Source of the DNA: Candidatus Latescibacterota bacterium
GTDB lineage: Bacteria > Latescibacterota > 4484-107
Reading direction: 5' to 3'
Assembly: GCA_030613045.1 (NCBI GenBank)
Contig: JAUWMS010000120.1
Span: 1-7,278 of the forward strand
Length of the DNA stretch: 7,278 bases
Within the stretch, counting starts at the first letter, position 1. Each line of letters opens with the position of its first letter. Below, in pieces: positions 5,257 through 7,278 of the stretch. The notes beneath the pieces were generated by a model. That model was not told the origin of the DNA. It made no database searches and was given only the letters and a program-made list of their open reading frames with translations. A program made the translations under genes and the position numbers.

Positions 5257-6480
5257 TTGACAAAGGAACAATCCAAGTGGCGTTTGCCCCGGAAGCGGTT
5301 TCGCAAAGGATTCCGGCGACTGAAGCGGGTGGGACGATTTCTCTGGGAGACCAATATCCCAAGACTGGCCGTGCTGCTGCTCGTGGTGATGTTTGTGGGG
5401 GCCACGACTGTGGGGATCATCGAGCACACCACGGGTGCGCGCGATCAATTTGGCACCCTCTCAGATGCGGTGTGGTGGGCTCTGGTAACGATAAGCACCG
5501 TGGGATACGGGGACAAAGTGCCGGTTACGGGATGGGGACGGGTGCTGACCGGTGTCTTGATTTTTGCGGGCATGGGGTGTATTTCGATCCTGACGGCCAC
5601 CATCGCTTCGGTGATGACGGCACGCAGGATTAAGGAGGGCAGAGGATTGGAACAGATCAACTTCAAGGGGCATACCGTCATCTGCGGATGGAATCGTAAT
5701 GTCGAGCGGGTGATCGAAGGCATCATTCAGGGGACCGCTCAGGAGATGGGGGTGGTGTTGATCAATGAGAAGCCGGAGGAAGTGATCAACGAGATGATGT
5801 TCAAGTTTCGGGATACGGACATCAAGTACGTAAGGGGGGATTTCGTGCAGGAGAGCGTGTTGCGCCGGGCCAATCTCTCCGAGGCGCACGCGGCGATCAT
5901 CCTGGCGGAAGACCGGGAAGGACAGCAGGGGAGCGCGGATGACCGGACGATCCTGGCGACCCTGACCATCAAATCCATGGAGCCGGAGGTAAAAGTATGC
6001 GCGGAGTTGTTGGATGCGGAAAACGAGCAGCATCTGCGGCGTGCGGACGCGGATGAAGTGATCACGAGTGGCGCTTTCAGCGGCTTTCTCCTGGCGAATG
6101 CGGCCGTGGCGCCGGGCGTTACGCAAACCGTACAGGAGTTGCTCACGCAAGATCTCGGCAATAAGTTCTGGTGTGTGCGGATCCCTTCGCATTACGTGGA
6201 TCGTCCGTTCGGGGAACTTTCCGCCTATTTTCGAAAAAAACATCAAGCCATTCTGATCGGGCTGGTTCGGGAGGAGCGAGGGATGGGATTGGACGATATC
6301 CTCACGGACGATTACTCCTCCATTGATCAGTTTATCCGGGAACAGTTCGACGAGGCGGGAAAAAACGTGGGTACCGATGTGGGAGGCCGCATTCATCTGA
6401 CCGTCAATCCGAACGACGAAGCCCCCATCGGCGAACAGGATCAAGCGATCATCATCGCGCAGCAGCGCATCGAGAGTTAG
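5257..6480 (+). CDS. Two-helix potassium channel with cytoplasmic RCK (TrkA-N/TrkA-C) domains
   Basis: 407 residues from TTG 5257, with CGGAGGAAGG at 5241-5250; an in-frame TTG at 5233 lies within repeat DNA upstream of this site and is rejected. A very basic N-terminus (residues 7-26) precedes TM1 (about 35-55). The pore helix and selectivity filter follow, with TVGYGD at 81-86 as in K+ channels, then TM2 (97-120). Residues 138-260 form an RCK domain beginning GHTVICGWN, then the acidic end of the second strand (VVLINEKPE), DFVQESVLRRANLSEAHAAIILAED and VKVCAELLDAENEQHL. Residues 300-407 are a TrkA-C-like regulatory region with an acidic stretch at about 345-380. The architecture matches MthK- or Kch-like channels gated by a ligand bound to an RCK ring. 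Activator unknown. Full length, no damage seen. Confidence 0.93.
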   Translation: MTKEQSKWRLPRKRFRKGFRRLKRVGRFLWETNIPRLAVLLLVVMFVGATTVGIIEHTTGARDQFGTLSDAVWWALVTISTVGYGDKVPVTGWGRVLTGVLIFAGMGCISILTATIASVMTARRIKEGRGLEQINFKGHTVICGWNRNVERVIEGIIQGTAQEMGVVLINEKPEEVINEMMFKFRDTDIKYVRGDFVQESVLRRANLSEAHAAIILAEDREGQQGSADDRTILATLTIKSMEPEVKVCAELLDAENEQHLRRADADEVITSGAFSGFLLANAAVAPGVTQTVQELLTQDLGNKFWCVRIPSHYVDRPFGELSAYFRKKHQAILIGLVREERGMGLDDILTDDYSSIDQFIREQFDEAGKNVGTDVGGRIHLTVNPNDEAPIGEQDQAIIIAQQRIES

Positions 6481-6484
6481 AGGC

Positions 6485-6512
6485 AGGGATCAGGGGTCAG
6501 GGATCAGGGATC
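6485..6512 (-). repeat. Heptamer tandem array, AGGGATC type, 4 units
   Basis: Units AGGGATC, AGGGGTC, AGGGATC, AGGGATC, then a degenerate AGAGCGA (6513-6519) that would bring the total to five. It starts four bases after the stop codon of the K+ channel gene. The minus strand unit GATCCCT, read across the joint, gives TGA. Confidence 0.88.
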
Positions 6513-6525
6513 AGAGCGAAAGCTG

Positions 6526-6555
6526 AATTTGACATTCCAAAAGGGGAAAGGAGGT
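6526..6555 (+). promoter_or_regulatory. coaD leader repeat (short form) with Shine-Dalgarno site
   Basis: AATTTGACATT at 6526-6536 is followed by CCAAAAGGGGAAAGGAGG at 6537-6554. The same two pieces, separated by an extra 17-23 bases, precede the Gx gene at 4548-4595. AAAGGAGGT at 6547-6555 is a strong ribosome site with five bases to the TTG, which decides the coaD start. Confidence 0.7.
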
Positions 6556-6560
6556 CTTCT

Positions 6561-7058
6561 TTGAAAACCGCAATCTATCCGGGCAGTTTCGATCCGATCA
6601 CTTTCGGACACCTGGATATAATCGAGCGCGCGGTTGCGCTGTTCGACCGTTTGATCGTGGTGATAGGCGATAATCTGCGCAAGTCTCATCCGCTCTTCTC
6701 CGCTGAGGAGCGCATGGAGATGATCCGGGAGACGACGCAGGCGTGGAAGGATCGGGTATCGGTCGAAAAATTAGACGGACTGTTGGTGAATAAGGTGCAT
6801 GCGACCGGCGCGCAGACCATTGTCCGGGGCCTGCGGGCGGCCACCGATTTCGACTATGAGTTTGAAATGGTCCTGACCAATCGAAGACTGGACCCCTCTT
6901 TTGAAAGTGTCTTTCTGATGCCCAACAGCCAGTATATCTATCTCAGTTCGTCCATTGTCAAGGAAGTGGTGGGCCTGGGAGGAGACGCCAGTCCGTTTGT
7001 GCCTCCCTTCGTGGCGCAAAAACTCCGCGCAAAACTCAAAAAGGACATCGTGCAATAA
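6561..7058 (+). CDS. coaD: Phosphopantetheine adenylyltransferase
   Basis: 165 residues from TTG 6561, five bases after AAAGGAGGT. CoaD joins 4'-phosphopantetheine and ATP to give dephospho-CoA and pyrophosphate, the fourth and penultimate step of coenzyme A synthesis, in the cytoplasm. The nucleotidyltransferase signature is complete: AIYPGSFDPITFGHLDI at residues 4-20 with the TxGH motif (His17), the IVRGLRAATDFDYE segment at 87-100, and the SSSIVKEV motif at 129-136. Length is as in the family (about 160). The stop codon TAA lies in a heptamer unit (GCAATAA). No partner gene of CoA synthesis is adjacent, and the usual neighbour rsmD is not seen upstream. Confidence 0.97.
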   Translation: MKTAIYPGSFDPITFGHLDIIERAVALFDRLIVVIGDNLRKSHPLFSAEERMEMIRETTQAWKDRVSVEKLDGLLVNKVHATGAQTIVRGLRAATDFDYEFEMVLTNRRLDPSFESVFLMPNSQYIYLSSSIVKEVVGLGGDASPFVPPFVAQKLRAKLKKDIVQ

Positions 7059-7065
7059 ACAATGA
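7052..7065 (+). repeat. Heptamer pair, GCAATAA-ACAATGA, at the coaD stop codon
   Basis: GCAATAA at 7052-7058 carries the coaD stop, and ACAATGA at 7059-7065 follows. A degenerate GCACAAG comes next. The units match the array at 5074-5108, also placed over a stop codon. Confidence 0.65.
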
Positions 7066-7076
7066 GCACAAGCCAG

Positions 7077-7111
7077 TTATCACTTACTCACCACTCACCA
7101 CTCACCACTCA
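7077..7111 (-). repeat. Heptamer tandem array, CCACTCA type, 5 units
   Basis: Units TTATCAC, TTACTCA and three exact copies of CCACTCA, followed by CCAACAG. CCACTCA is the reverse complement of TGAGTGG, so this is the 1391-1425 family inverted. It ends just before the ribosome site (AGGAGG, 7117-7122) of the last gene. Confidence 0.9.
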
Positions 7112-7129
7112 CCAACAGGAGGCACAGCG

Positions 7130-7278
7130 ATGGCATCCTTACATAAGCAATTGGCCGATAAAGTGAAACCGGAGACACTGAGTTGGATATTAGACGACTC
7201 ATTGGATCACAAAGGGATCGTAAAATTGTGCAATGCCTGTGCGCTGAACTACGACGGAACCCGCACGAAGTCCGTCCC
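7130..7278 (+). CDS. Unidentified protein, N-terminal 49 residues (right end outside the window)
   Basis: ATG 7130 follows AGGAGG at 7117-7122 with a seven-base spacer, a convincing start. The frame stays open to the window end. The visible peptide begins MASLHKQLADKVKPETLSWI, continues with LDDSLDHKGIVKL, and then has CNAC, a Cys-x2-Cys pair that might bind metal, followed by ALNYDGTRTKSVP. There is no signal peptide or membrane helix. Third positions look more AT-rich than in coaD, though the piece is short. I do not recognise the family. Confidence 0.7.
   Translation, partial: MASLHKQLADKVKPETLSWILDDSLDHKGIVKLCNACALNYDGTRTKSV

Noticed and set aside
5461..6444. Long open frame (327 residues) on the minus strand opposite the K+ channel gene
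   Set aside because: It is antisense to an obvious channel/RCK protein, has low-information His/Arg/Pro-rich sequence, and reflects codon bias of the real gene.
1391..7111. CRISPR array
   Set aside because: Units are 7-10 nt without spacers of regular length, and no cas genes are present.

Overview
The window is a moderately GC-rich stretch of a Gram-negative bacterial genome in which every gene I can support lies on the + strand. It holds seven complete protein genes and two that run off the ends. The organism is most likely a member of, or close to, the FCB superphylum or a neighbouring uncultured candidate phylum. This rests on a large SprA-like outer-membrane beta-barrel C-terminus, a type IV pilus inner-membrane protein, and intergenic spacers full of short tandem repeats of a style seen in such metagenomic genomes. 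That placement is an inference, not a measurement.

Layout, left to right: (1) 1-1392, the C-terminal 463 residues of an outer-membrane barrel protein resembling SprA-type type IX secretion proteins. (2) 1506-1880, a membrane-anchored ComEA-like helix-hairpin-helix DNA-binding protein. (3) 1881-2358, a 478-bp gene-free mosaic of dispersed and tandem repeats. (4) 2359-3189, a PilN protein that appears to carry a PilO-like domain at its C-terminus. (5) 3262-3945, a YcgR-type PilZ c-di-GMP receptor. (6) 4018-4383 and 4551-5087, a NusG domain II protein and a Gx-family (PF07456-like) membrane protein, a recognised gene pair. (7) 5257-6480, a two-helix K+ channel with a cytoplasmic RCK/TrkA region. 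(8) 6561-7058, coaD. (9) From 7130, the start of an unidentified gene with a Cys-x2-Cys motif, cut by the window end.

Functionally, the ComEA-like, PilN/PilO and PilZ genes form a plausible pilus/DNA-uptake group under c-di-GMP control, although pilM, pilP and pilQ are absent here. The NusG_II/Gx pair suggests membrane redox, flavin or quinone-related transport. The K+ channel and coaD are housekeeping functions.

The most unusual feature is the spacer DNA. Six of the eight intergenic gaps carry at least one short tandem array, usually about five units of 7 nt (also one 8-nt and one 10-nt array). Array sequences differ, but one family appears in both orientations. Every unit contains TGA on one strand, every period is coprime to 3, and several arrays begin at or overlap a stop codon. 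At least four of the eight visible starts appear to be GTG or TTG. One gene start (Gx protein) lies inside a leader motif that recurs in front of coaD.
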